Shown: positions 20,485-30,714 of the stretch, piece after piece
Layout of the letters: each line of letters opens with the position of its first letter
Numbering within the stretch: the first letter of the stretch is position 1
Assembly (NCBI RefSeq): GCF_027887165.1
Contig: NC_077227.1
Span: 445,904,462 to 445,968,461, forward strand
From: Monodelphis domestica
Lineage: Eukaryota; Chordata; Mammalia; Didelphimorphia; Didelphidae
Reading direction: 5' to 3'
DNA: 64,000 bases
The notes under the pieces: model-generated
What the model was told of the DNA's origin: nothing
The model's database searches: none
What the model saw: the letters and a program-made list of their open reading frames with translations, nothing else
Translations under genes and position numbers: made by a program

Positions 20485-20945
20485 CAGTTCTTTCTTAATC
20501 ATTCTTTCCAGCCTAAGAGGAGGAAGATACATCGGTGATTCAAACAAAGGTACCAGGGAAACTTGCTGCCCCTTTAGAGAATACTGGGCTTCTGGTGTTT
20601 TTATGTGGGTTAAGGATTACCACCTTGTCAGGATGGAAAGGCTTGCATAGTTCAATTTAATCATGAGCTATGCCATGCAGGGTTGCCCAAGATGGACAGG
20701 CCAGAGTGGAGAGATCTGACAAAAGGCCATTCACTAGAGAAGGAAATGGCAAGCTACTCCAGTATCTTTGTCAAGAAAACCCCATGGACAGTATTAAAAT
20801 GCTAAAAGATGTGGCATCAGAGGAAATGCCCCTCAGGTCAGAGGGTGCCCAGCATGTTTAGTGGAGGACAGGAGGGCCTGGTGTGCTATGGCCGTCAGGG
20901 TCACAAAGAGTCAGGCACAACCAAAGGACTGAACAACAGAGAGTG
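20485..20945 (+). mobile_element. RTE LINE 3' end
   Basis: The end of an RTE element: a 5' part around 20545-20640 ('GGTACCAGGGAAACTTGCTGCC', 'GGGTTAAGGATTACCACCTTGTC'), the block 'GAAGGAAATGGCAAGCTACTCCAGTATCTTTGTCAAGAAAACCCCATGGACAG' and the terminal 'GGTCACAAAGAGTCAGGCACAACCAAAGGACTGAACAAC'. The same 3' tail is what the RTE-tailed SINEs of this window carry, so this LINE type explains them. Confidence 0.8.
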
Positions 20946-21245
20946 GCGATCTCTGTTGCACAGTGCTTCAGGCTGAGGAGTACTGCGGTCTGGGGAGCAT
21001 CGACCTCTGGGCAAGGAAAAGGATGATCCCTCCTTAGCATCCTGGACAGCATCTTTTATAGTCACTATTGAAGTCTAGATGGGATATTGGTGCTCAACCC
21101 AGCTCTTTTCATCTGGTCTCTTCCTGACTAACCCACTCAGACCTCCAGTCACATTTCTTGTCTTTCAAGAGACTTCCCCAGGTCAGAAATTCCTCATACT
21201 ATGAGCTCATGCACAGCCTTCTGGGAGGGATGCAATCAAAAAAGA
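20946..21245. other. No recognised feature
   Basis: About 300 bp between the RTE end and a MIR. No credible frame and no repeat family recognised. Confidence 0.4.
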
Positions 21246-21249
21246 AAGT

Positions 21250-21460
21250 AGAGTCTGCTTGGACCAGTCCATTACATAAGAATCAGATGACTTGAGTTCA
21301 AGCCTCAACCCCTATTTTTATTGGTTGTATGACTTAGACAAGTCACTCAACCTTTCTAAACCCCAATTTACTCATATGTAAAGTAGGGATAATACTTTTA
21401 GTTCCTCACTCACAAAGGCTTATTGGAAGAAAAATTCTATAAACATTAGTTAGTTATCAC
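21250..21460 (+). mobile_element. MIR SINE, plus strand
   Basis: MIR order is kept: 'AGAATCAGATGACTTGAGTTCAAGCC', 'TTGTATGACTTAGACAAGTCACTCAACC', 'AAACCCCAATTTACTCATATGTAAAGTAGGGATAATAC', then the '3' GGCTTATTGGAAG' part. Confidence 0.85.
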
Positions 21461-22007
21461 AAAAGTGGTGCCACATATCTCTTATCTCCATTCCTAAATT
21501 ATAAGATGCTCTAAGGGGTGTCTTTCTTTTTTCCATAGATCCTAGTATTGAACTCTGCACAAGGGGAGACTTCAAAAATATTAGACTGAAAAACTTCTAG
21601 CAACTTGGTGTGAGACATTGGCCTAATTAGGCATTGGATGAGTAAGAGCCACTTCATCTTTTTCCAACTAAATGCTCAGGATGATATATTAATCAAAAAG
21701 AATTTATTAATTGCCCACTTGAAAACAACCCATATACATGGGAATGTATACAAAACAATACTTCTCTGACCATTAGAGTCTCTCTGACCTTCTAGGAAAA
21801 TCCTCTCAAGTATCCTCAAGACTTAATCATAATGGTCACTAGGACTGAGGATAAAGGGAAGTGATCAGTAGTTATGGAAACTCAACAAGGACAGAACCAG
21901 GAGGATTTGGGCATCCCAAATGCCATATTGCTTTTAGAGCTTGGGAATCCCAGTCTCTTCTGCCAGTCTCGTAGAATATCTGGGACCTGTGCTGCATTCA
22001 TAGCCAA

Positions 22008-22200
22008 AGTTGTGAAGTAGAAAGAGAACTGGGATGGTAGTCAGAAAACTCAGAGTTTTATTTCTGGGTCACTATAAAATGAACTGTATGACCTTTTATG
22101 TAAATGACTATCCTTTTCTGGACCAAGGTTTCCTCTCCTATAAAATGAAGAGACTGGACTAGATGTTCTCTGAGGTTTCTTTCAGGGTTAAGACTGCCTG
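22008..22200 (+). mobile_element. MIR-type SINE, plus strand
   Basis: Reads 'GTAGAAAGAGAACTGGGATGGTAGTCAGAAAAC', 'GTATGACCTTTTATGTAAATGACTATCC', 'TCCTATAAAATGAAGAGACTGGACTAGATG', matching the MIR head, core and 3' part. Confidence 0.75.
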
Positions 22201-22454
22201 ACTATACATCATGCTTATTCCTGACTCCAAGTCTTTGTTTTTGTTGTTGCCCCTTAATAATACTGACCCATCCTCACTATTTATCCAAATCCTGCTCCTA
22301 CTCAAAGTCCTCCTTCTCTGTGAAGCTTTGCTCCCCCTTCTTTTAACTCCCCAAATGATTACCACGAGTACTGCTCATTTTGATATCATACTCTGCCACC
22401 TATTGTTACTTGTTTCATGAGTTTTTATCTTGTCTCTTCAATTAGACATAAAGT

Positions 22455-23650
22455 CAAGAAGTAAAAAAAACTATTTATTTATTAAGTGCCTACTATGTAC
22501 TAGGATTTGTGCTAAATTCAGGCAATGCAAAAAAAAAAAGGAAAAAGTAGTCCCTGTTCTCAAGAAACTCACAATTAAATGGGGGAGGCAACATATAAAC
22601 AACTTTGTATAAACAAGAAGCATACAAATAGGTCAGGAGGTGGCTCAGTGGCTTGAGAGTTAGGTCTGGAGACAAGAGGTCATGGGTTCAAATGTGGCCT
22701 CAGACACTTCTTAGCTGTGTGACTCTAGGAAAGTCACTTAACCCCCATGGCCTTGTCCTTTCCACTCTTCTACCTTGGAATCAATACACCATACTGATTC
22801 TAAGATGGAAGGTAAGCAATTAAAAAAGAGAGGAAAAATTGGAGATAATTTTAGGGAGTAGGCAATAGCATTAAAGAAAACCAGGGAAGTTTATTTGTAG
22901 AAATTGGAATTATAGTTGAGATTTGAAGGAAACCAAAGAAAGTCTAAGGTGCTGATTAGGATTGAGAGAATTCTAAGAATAGAAGATAACCAGTGAAAAT
23001 ACATAATTGGAATTGGAGTATATTGTGTGAGGTATTCCTATATGGCAAGGACATTGGAGTCTCTAATGAGCTATAAAAATACTAGAAAGGTAGGAAGGAA
23101 GCAGTTATGGAAGGCTTTAAAAACCCAATAAAGATTTTATATTTGATCCTAGAGACAACAGGAAGTCACTGAAATTTTTGTTAATAGAGGCATGGTATGG
23201 CTCTACCTGTTCTTTAGGAGGATCACTTTGAAAGCTGAAAAGAGGATGGTGTATTAGAATAAGTAGAGACACAGGCAAGGAAGTCAACCAGAAAATCACT
23301 ACAATAACCCAAACACAAGGCAACAAGGACCTGAACAGAGCCCTGGTCAACACACACTATTATTGAGGGTGACTTAGATGAAGCTCCTGTAAAGGAGACA
23401 GAAAATAGAGTGGTATCACAGAAACCTAAAGAGGTTATCAAGAAGATGGTGATCAAGAGTGTCAAAGACTGCAGAGAAGTCAAGAAGGATAGGGGATGAG
23501 AAAGCTCATTAGATATGACAATTAAAAAATCATTGATAACATTGGAGAGAGAAGTTTTAGTGGAATGTTTTAAGTAGAATGATCAGATTAGCAGATGACC
23601 TGAAAAGAGTTAAAAGAGGGAGAGGAAGTGTTAACTGTAGATAGCTTTCT
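22455..23650 (-). mobile_element. L2 LINE, minus strand, 3' UTR to reverse transcriptase
   Basis: The plus strand opens with the antisense L2 terminus ('TTTATTAAGTGCCTACTATGTACTAGG', 'CCTGTTCTCAAGAAACTCACAATTAAATGGGGG'). After a SINE (22630-22825) it resumes with antisense L2 3' ORF sequence ('GCTTTAAAAACCCAATAAAGATTTTATATTTGATCCTAG', 'TTTAGGAGGATCACTTTGAAAGCTG'). Further on, 'GATCAAGAGTGTCAAAGACTGCAGAGAAGTCAAG' gives on the minus strand an FDTLDH-type motif of the L2 reverse transcriptase (family form FDTVDH). The frame is broken, and the small open frames here (for example 23117-23353) are fragments of this ORF. Confidence 0.8.
22630..22825 (+). mobile_element. Marsupial CORE-SINE, plus strand
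   Basis: Head 'CAGGAGGTGGCTCAGTGGCTTGAGAG', core 'CTGTGTGACTCTAGGAAAGTCACTTAACCCCCATGG' and 3' part 'CCTTGGAATCAATACACC...GATGGAAGGTAAGC' with an A-rich end. It lies inside the antisense L2. Confidence 0.88.
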
Positions 23651-23654
23651 CTTT

Positions 23655-24884
23655 CTTAATTCAACTAAAACATAAGACATTCTGCTTTAGTTCCCTATTT
23701 TAACTCTAAACATACCTTCTGTTTCAAGTGTGTTTCTTTTGAACAACTTATTGGATTTTGGTTTCTAAACCATTCTGCATCTTCTTTTGCCATCCCATTC
23801 ACATTCACATTCACAATTATAATTGCTAACTGTTATTCCCCTCCTGCCTCCCTAGTCTATTTTCTTAAACTTTCTTTTTCTTTTTTATTCTGTTCTCTCT
23901 GTAAGAGTCTGTTTTGTTTCTGACCACTACCTTTTTTAGTCTACTGACCCTCTTATCCTCTCCACAAAAAAACCTTTCCATCCTATTTCCTTGTTAAATA
24001 AAATGAGTTTCTGTATCCAGCTGTGTTCATATATTTGTTTTTCCCTCCTGGAATCAGTGTATATTAGAGTGAGTTTCAAGTGCTGACCACTCCCTTTCAC
24101 TATACTCTCCATTGTATAAACTCTTCTTTGTGCACACATTTTTGTGAGAATAATTTGCCTTATTCTTCCTCTCCCTTCTCCCTCTCTCATAGTATGTTAT
24201 TCTTTTCCATTCTTCCATTCTTCTTTTGAGATCATTCAAATCTAATAGAATTATACCTAAGCCTTGTGTGTAATTATATTCCCTCTAAAAACCCAATGAT
24301 GATAAAGTTTTAAAAGGATTTCATGTATCATTTCTTCATATAAGAATGTAAATAGTTTAACTTTAGTCACTTATGATTTTCATTCACTTCCTTTTACATT
24401 TATCTTGAATCGTCTGTTAGAATGTTAAATTTTCTATTCAGTAATAGCCTTTTCATTAGGAATTCTTAAAAGTCCTCTATTTCATTAAAAATTCATTTTT
24501 TCCCTTGTTAGATTTCTCTCTCAGTCTTTTTGGGTAGATTTTACCAAGTTGTAATCCTATTTCCTTTACCTTTCAGAATTTCTTATTCCAAGCCCTCCTT
24601 TTCTTTATAGTTGTGGCTGTTATATCCTGTGTGATCCTGACTGTGACTCCATGGTACTTGAATTCTTTCTTCCTGTCTACTTGAAATATTTTCTTCATGA
24701 CCTGGGAGCTCTGGATTTTGGCTTTAATATTCCTAGGAGTTTTTGTTTTGGGGTGTCTTTCAGAAGGGAATGGATAGATTCTTTGAATTTCTACTTTGCC
24801 CTCTGATTTAAAAATATCTGGGCAATTTAAAATTTCTTGGAAAAATTATGTCTAGGGTCTTTTTTATTCATGGATTTCAAGATA
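23655..24884 (-). mobile_element. Old L1, ORF1 region and inter-ORF/ORF2 start, antisense
   Basis: The stretch 23680-23830 is the antisense ORF2 start region ('CAAGTGTGTTTCTTTTGAACAAC', 'CCATCCCATTCACATTCACA'). A T-rich, purine-on-minus inter-ORF part follows (23850-24250). From 24490 the antisense of the ORF1 C-terminal and RRM domains can be read ('CTTACAGAATTTCTTATTCCAAGCCC'-like text, 'CCATGGTACTTGAATTCTTTCTTCC', 'GGTGTCTTTCAGAAGGGAATGGATAG'). The order matches the intact L1 at 2985-10108. A retrocopy then splits it, and the same L1 resumes at 26310. Confidence 0.78.
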
Positions 24885-24900
24885 GTCCAGTAATTCTTAA

Positions 24901-26309
24901 TTTTAATTTTCAAATTATTTTACTCTGCTTATACTAGAGTTACACAGGAACTGGCAGAATTTCTTCCATAATGGAGATAAAAGTCTTCTTCCACAAAACT
25001 GAGACTAGCCATGCAAGAAAAAAGATATGAAGCTATTTACACAAATCCATGAATTGAAACACCATGGTGAGAAAAGCAGAGGTTGAAAGTGGGTCAAAAT
25101 GATAGCTGTATATGTAGGAGTCAGGCTATATCTCAGCATGACTCACTGCTGTTTTCAAAAGGATGTTTCTGAAATATGATTAGAGGACAGAACACCACAA
25201 CTCTGCTTGCATACACAGACTAACGAAGGGGTAAAATATTAATAGGTCTCTGTTCTACAGGTTCTTGTGTTGGTCAATTACCACTAAATAGTGCAAATGA
25301 TTAATATAATCATGATCTCTCTAAAAAATTCCCCCAAACTAATATCAACTAGTGGAACCTTCAGACCATATCAAATAACCACATTACATACAGAACCCAG
25401 ATATCATGTTTTATAAGAAAATCACAAGACTGAGGTCTCAAAGACTATAGACTGGGAAGGGCTATTTAAACAGAAGACCTTCATTCTTCTCTTCAGCCAG
25501 CAGATTAGCAGGCTCCTACACTTCTCCAGTTACCTTCTGGAGCTCCAATTCCCTCTGTTTTCTCTATGAGAACCCTTTTTTCTCCCATATTTTCTTTAAC
25601 CTGTCAAACTCTCCATGCTCTCATTCATCCAATTCTTTGATGATGAAAGCAAATGTACACTGAATCCAGGGAATGATCACATGCTCAATGGCATTCATCC
25701 ATCTGTTTGTTATTTTAATGGCCTCATCCAGTGTAACAAATGACGTGCGCAGTAATACCAGTTTCACCAATAGCTCCTATACTTTGGTATTATTCCTCCT
25801 CAGTTGAGACAGTTGTTCCCCACCTATGGTCAAACCAATCAATTTATGACTGTCAACTCCTTCTTGATAATGTCCAAACATTGGTAAGATGACACCTGCT
25901 ACAATATCTTTCTTTCCTCTGATAGTCACTTCAGTTTGTTCATATTCTGAATAACAGTGGTACATGAGATGCCAGTTGTGAATCTGGTCTTGGCAGGTGA
26001 AAAAAAGCACTTTCTTATATCACAGGAGCATTTTGGCATCAGTGATCTTCTTTAAGATCTGCTGAACTTGAAGAATCATGGCACCAGATTTTTTCTTTAA
26101 GAGGTATTGGCCTGTTTTGTCTCCTTTAAATAAAGCCTTCATAATGGTTAGTGTCAGGGTTGAAAAGAAGATCATGATACAGTTTTTGCCATACGTCCTA
26201 ACAGTCACTGTTTGGTGGAAGCAGCTTGATTTTCTATCTATCATTTCTGGCTTTGAAGTTACCAATCACTGTCACTCACTTTCACCTCCCCCCTCTTCCT
26301 ATGGTCATT
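24901..26309 (-). mobile_element. Retrotransposed cDNA insertion carrying an ATP6V1D pseudogene
   Basis: The insertion interrupts an old antisense L1. Its ends are marked by a 16-bp target duplication, GTCCAGTAATTCTTAA at 24885-24900 and GTCCAATTATTCTTAA at 26310-26325 (14 of 16 match). Directly inside the left copy is a T-rich stretch (24901-24921), the antisense of a worn poly(A) tail. The CTTAA/TTTT junction fits an L1 endonuclease target. Reading minus-strand, the order is a presumed 5' UTR (about 113 bp), a coding remnant and a presumed 3' UTR of about 560 bp. This structure is what L1-mediated processing of an mRNA leaves. Confidence 0.85.
25462..26196 (-). pseudogene. ATP6V1D: Processed pseudogene of V-ATPase subunit D
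   Basis: The parent protein is the central-stalk D subunit of the vacuolar proton pump, which couples ATP hydrolysis to rotation. The minus strand retains many of its landmarks: TIMKALFKG-x-KTG-x-LLKKKS near the N-terminus, QILKKI-x-DAKML, KKDIVAGV-LPMF-HY-EG-DS, GGEQL-x-LRRN, and further on SFVTLDEAIKITNR, NAIEHVIIP and a final acidic-leucine end before the stop. The span of 735 nt is close to the roughly 744 nt of the human gene with stop. The original start codon is changed to ACG at 26194-26196. A deletion and a TGA occur just after the first third (about 26010-26025). Further stops and frameshifts break the C-terminal part. No introns are present. It is a dead copy. Confidence 0.92.
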
Positions 26310-26588
26310 GTCCAATTATTCTTAAATTAGCTTTCTTTCATCTATTTTCCAAGTCAATTGGTTTTGGTTTTTTTTGGCTGTTTCACATTTTTTCCATTTT
26401 CCAGGTTTTTACTTTTGTTTTATTATTTTTGGATATTTTGTGGAGTCATCAGCTTCCATTTGTCAATTCTAATTTTCAAGGATTTATTTTCTTCAGTAAG
26501 GTTTTTATACTTCCCTTACCAAGTTCTTAATTTTCTTTTCATATCTTTCTCCCATAACTTTCATTTGGTTTTTAAGATAATTTTAAAT
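26310..26588 (-). mobile_element. Old L1 ORF1 coiled-coil region, antisense (right half of split copy)
   Basis: Continues the L1 from 24884 with antisense ORF1 text ('GTCCAATTATTCTTAAATTAG', then the T/C-rich antisense of the coiled coil). An open plus-strand frame of 150 codons (26078-26530) crosses the retrocopy boundary and is coincidental. Confidence 0.75.
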
Positions 26589-26985
26589 AAAGAACTGAGT
26601 CAAATTCATAAGAATACAAGTAATTTTCCAATTGATAAAGGATCAAAGGATATGAATAGTCAGTTTTCAGATGAAGAAATCAAAGCTTTATATAGTGATA
26701 TGAAAAAATGCTCTAACATACTACTGATCGATTCTGAATGTCAATTGAAGCATATTTTGCCTATATTATAATTACTGGGATTTTTAATCTGCATTTTCCT
26801 TTGCCACATGATTAATTTGGAAATGTTTTGCATGATTGTACATATATAATCAATATCAAATTGCTTGCCTTCTCAAGGAATGGAGAGAGAATGGAGGGAA
26901 GGAAAGAATTTGGAACTCAATATGTTAAAAAATGATTGTTAAAACTTTTTATTTTCATATAAATGAGGAAAAACAAAATTAAAAT
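26589..26985 (+). mobile_element. Old L1 3' end with internal deletion, plus strand
   Basis: Starts in the ORF2 C-terminal part ('AAAGGATCAAAGGATATGAATAGTCAGTTTTCAGATGAAGAAATCAAAG', 'ATGAAAAAATGCTCTAA') and jumps by deletion to the 3' UTR ('GGAAATGTTTTGCATGATTGTACATATATAATC', 'AAATTGCTTGCCTTCTCAAGG'), ending in an A-rich tail. Confidence 0.78.
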
Positions 26986-26989
26986 TTTA

Positions 26990-27985
26990 TGTAGAGAGAA
27001 AAGAATAAATTTATTTTAGCTCCTTATCTTTAACCCTTCTTGGAATTCTTATTGGGCTTATATTCAATCTGAATTTTTCTTTGAGGCGTTTCTTATAGGT
27101 GCTTTTAAGTCATTGTCTTCTATGTGTGAGTCTTGTGCTTCTCTGTCTCCTTATGTAGTACCTTATGGTCAAGTTTTTTTGTTTGTTTGCTCATTCTACT
27201 TTTTTTTTTAAACAAAAGTTTTCATTCTACTTCTTGATCTTGACTTTATTTTAATGTTTTGAACTCTGTTCACTTTGAGGAGGGAATATCTGACTTGAGT
27301 TTTTGTCCTTTTACATCCTGCTTCTTCCATAGCTTGGTTTTGGGGCCTGCAAGTTTTCAGTCTCCCAAAGTGGTGTGAAGGGGAAAGGTCTGTTCATTGT
27401 TCACCAGGTTTGATCTCTGCAAACTGGGCCTATTAGCTTCTGTATAATTGAGTTTCAGTAGACTGCTGCTCAACTCAGTTGCTGTTAGCCAACTGAAAAA
27501 TTCTGCAGGTTCATAGGGACTAAACTACTGGCTCCCCTTTGGTCTTGGTCTCCTGATCTGGTTATTCCACTTCAGGCCTATGCATTAGGCTACTTCACTG
27601 CTCTGCTCCTGGGTACAGTTACATACTTAAGTTTCTGAAACTTGTTTTATTCTCAATTTTAGGCCCCATACTCATTTGTGACTCCTTCTTTCTGTCCTAA
27701 GGCCATGATTCTGAACTAGGTAAAGGATAAACAAGCTCCTAGATATATCCATTGTTGTTCCCAGAATGAGTTCAGGGGTTCCTTGGTTTCTCTTCATGCC
27801 AAGTATTTCCTGCATCGGTGTCTTAACTCTCTTTTATCTCTAGGCACAAAAAGGCTCCCCTTTCCTTTTACATTTGCCATCATTTGTTCCTGAGCAACTC
27901 CTGCCCCAGTATTGGCAGATATCTTTGTCTATTTTCCTAACCTGTTCTTGGTTGGGAAAAAAAATGATTTACTGTGGCTTTCCTT
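26990..27985 (-). mobile_element. Probable old L1 5' end (ORF1 start and 5' UTR), antisense
   Basis: The stretch 27020-27250 reads like the antisense of an L1 ORF1 N-terminus. The stretch 27300-27900 resembles, in composition and loose wording ('GGTTTGATCTCTGCAAACTGGG', 'GACTGCTGCTCAACTCAGTT'), an L1 5' UTR. With 23655-24884 and 26310-26588 it may be one L1 copy split by later insertions. The family call rests on position and loose similarity. Confidence 0.5.
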
Positions 27986-28009
27986 GGCTTTCCCATCAGA
28001 ATTCAGTCT

Positions 28010-28214
28010 AAGGGGGCAGCTGGGTATCTCAATGGATTGAGAGCCAGGCCTAAAGATGGAAGGTCCTAGTTTGAAATCTGGCCTCAGATACTTCCCAGCT
28101 GAGTGACTGGGCAAGTCACTTAACCCTCATTGCCTAGCCCTTACCACTCTTCTGCCTTGGAACCAATACGCAGTATTGATTCCAAGATGGAAGGTAAGGG
28201 TTTAAAAAAAAAAA
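28010..28214 (+). mobile_element. Marsupial CORE-SINE with perfect 12-bp target duplication
   Basis: A full-length copy from GGGGGCAGCTGGGTATCTCA to GATGGAAGGTAAGGGTTTAAA plus poly(A). It is flanked by an exact AGAATTCAGTCT at 27998-28009 and 28215-28226. It has the clearest ends in the window and serves as the local reference for the family. Confidence 0.95.
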
Positions 28215-28229
28215 AGAATTCAGTCTGAT

Positions 28230-30235
28230 GTGTCTTCTAGGCTGTTGCATTTTCTAGGAGAGGGTGTGCTAGGGAACTAAGGCATCACTCTGATCTTTTA
28301 ACTCTGTCCTCTATAGACAGCTTTGACAAGAAGTTTAGCAAGTCTTAGAAAAGCTGTTATACAGTGAGTTATACAGGTGAGTACAGTGGTAAATAGATCA
28401 GGAATAGAAAAAGGATTGCCTTTCCTTAGTGAGGGCCTAGTTGAGAGTATCTAACATAAATCTGTAGCTGGCCCAGTGGGTATAGTTTTTTTGTTTTCTC
28501 CAGCTTGGTTCAGTAGCATTTAAATAGGTACAAAAAAAATTCCCACTGGTGAGAATAGCCCAAGGCTGGAGCTTGACAGGACAAGATCAGAAATAGGATA
28601 ATAGACCAATTAACACAAGAGGACAGAGGATATATCTTGGGCATCTCTTGTATACTCCCTCCAACCCTCACCCCACAACTGCTTAGTCTGGATTCATAGA
28701 ACATAATACATCAAATTTTAGTGAATGAATAAATGAACTATCTGTGTGCTATAAGACTAGGCACCATACAGGGTAATTTAAACAAATCCTTGCCCTCTGA
28801 GTGCTGACATTCTAAACCTTCAACCATTAAAGTACAGTCCCAATGAAATTTTTATAAATCCTTAGAAGTATCCACTTTGTTCCCCCACTTGAAATGCAGA
28901 CATTCCATCTTCCTTCCCTCCCATTTATCTCCATTCCTCACTCATCAATTACAAGCACATTCATTTGCCCAGCAGAAGCTACCCAAGAAATTAGATAAAA
29001 TTGATCCACTGCAATTTATTCACTCTGTTTTCCCAAGAAATAACATCCCTCCCATGTTTTATTCATGTAGGCGCCATGCTCTCACTTTTATCTCTATCCC
29101 TCAGTAACGTTTTCAATTTACTCAATTTATAGCTTTGAGACACCCTTGGGCTGAGTGTGAGGGGAGGCCACCCCGAATGGTCTGCAGCTCAACTCAGCCT
29201 TAAATTGTCTCAGTGATGTTGTCTCTGCTAGGCAGATGCTCTGAAGCGAAACCAAAGGTGATTCCAGTAAGATCTAGCTGGCTCTGGTCTCAGGGAGAAA
29301 GGTTTCTGGGGGCAGTGGAAAGAGAAGATAGAGAGAGATATAATGAAGGCGCTAACACTCTGGAGGGAAGATGAGCTCTGGGAGATGAGGTCCCTGCTGA
29401 ATTTGGAGAAAGCTCAGACAGCTGCTAATGTTTACAGAAGGAAGCAGGGGTGGACTTTGCTGTGACCATTAGGTCGCCTGTTAGGGAGATAGATGTCTTC
29501 TAAGGCCAGGTTCAGCCAGACTCCTGCTCTCCTCATGCCCGTATCACATCCCCAAAGAAAGGTTAAGCTTTTCAAAATCTGAAAAAGGATATTTTTGAGT
29601 CTTCTGTGTCTCCAGTAGAGGAGAACAGATGACCGCCAATGGGCATCTTGCTGTGTTGGGGGTATTGCTTTAAAAAAAAAAAGAAGAAGAAGAAGAAAGA
29701 TTTTTTTTCTCCCAACAGCCACAGATCCAGCTGTGTTCATGTTGACAAGCACATCTCTGTAATGAGAGCTAACTCTTAACTAGTCAGCTATGAAGATGCT
29801 GATTACCAAGCTCTTAGCAACTAGCCCTCCCCCTCCTTTTTCTCCTCTTCCTCTCTTTAGGTAATTTTAGTGCTTATTAGCACATGTGTGAGAGGGTTAA
29901 CTGGAGAAAGGAAAGGAGGATAGATTCTAATCCCCAAGACTATTTTCCTTGTGCTCCTGCACAGTCCTGGTGGGGAAGGTGAATGGTGTAAGTTAAATGA
30001 GCCTGGAGAATTCTCTGTGATTATTCTCTGTCCACCAAAGGCATTGATAACAGGAACACTCCTCTCCCTGCTGGGAATCTCCCGAACAGCTTAAGCAGCA
30101 GTTTAATAGTATGGAAACATTTGGGGATGGTCTTTCCTGGACCAAATGACTTCCAAGGTTCCTTCTCAGGATTAGGATTTTATGGGAGCTGAGAAATGAC
30201 TAATACAACTATTCAGTGAAAGATATAGGGAAAAG
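28230..30235. other. Mostly unassigned DNA
   Basis: About 2 kb without a recognised LINE or SINE except a possible MIR 3' remnant at 30115-30185 ('GGATTAGGATTTTATGGG'). A short (GAA)n run occurs at about 29683-29698. The largest open frame (106 codons, 29432-29752 minus) has no recognisable domain. No gene is called. Confidence 0.4.
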
Positions 30236-30706
30236 TGTCTTATAGTGTGCGTAATCCCAAATGTAGCTCCTTTAGGGATCTACTCATAAATTCAACCCCA
30301 AAAGGGTGGTTTCTACTCTCCAGTTCGAGGGCACTCTGGGTTCTCGCTCCTATAACTATAATTCTCAAGTCCCCTCTGGTAAGCTTACCAATTCAGCCAC
30401 TAGACATAATCAGCTCAAAACAAAAGCATTTATTAAGCTAGCATTATAAGAACAGTAGCTAAATTCCATATCTCTCCTTCATAAACCTAGAGGTACTTTT
30501 CTCAAAACACCCACAGCATCACTGGGAAGAGTGGGTACATATTTAGCATAATGTTTGTAGTTAGAATGCATAGAGAAAACAGACATGGCCAAGCTTCCTG
30601 AGCTCATGAGATGCACCAGTGTCGCCTCTTCATTAGCAGGGATTACAGTTGTGAGCCATCATAATCAGACAAGGACAAACATTAGACAGAACAAAACAAA
30701 AATTGC
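30236..30706 (-). other. LTR-like or composite repeat candidate, minus strand
   Basis: The minus strand has an AATAAA-type signal followed by G/T-rich text ('TTAATAAATGCTTTTGTTTTGAGC', antisense at about 30412-30435). The right part carries a block whose wording and spacing resemble the 5' Alu domain of 7SL RNA (antisense at about 30591-30650). Possible TG...CA ends exist at 30236 and 30706, but no convincing target duplication was seen. It may be a solo LTR, a 7SL-related fragment, or neither. Confidence 0.35.
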
Positions 30707-30714
30707 AGATTGCT

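Noticed and set aside
25462..26196. A functional ATP6V1D gene
   Set aside because: The start codon is lost, a stop and frameshifts are present, and there are no introns; it is a retrocopy.
26078..26530. 150-codon plus-strand frame
   Set aside because: Crosses the boundary between the ATP6V1D retrocopy (antisense) and an L1 (antisense), so it is an accidental reading of two unrelated repeats.
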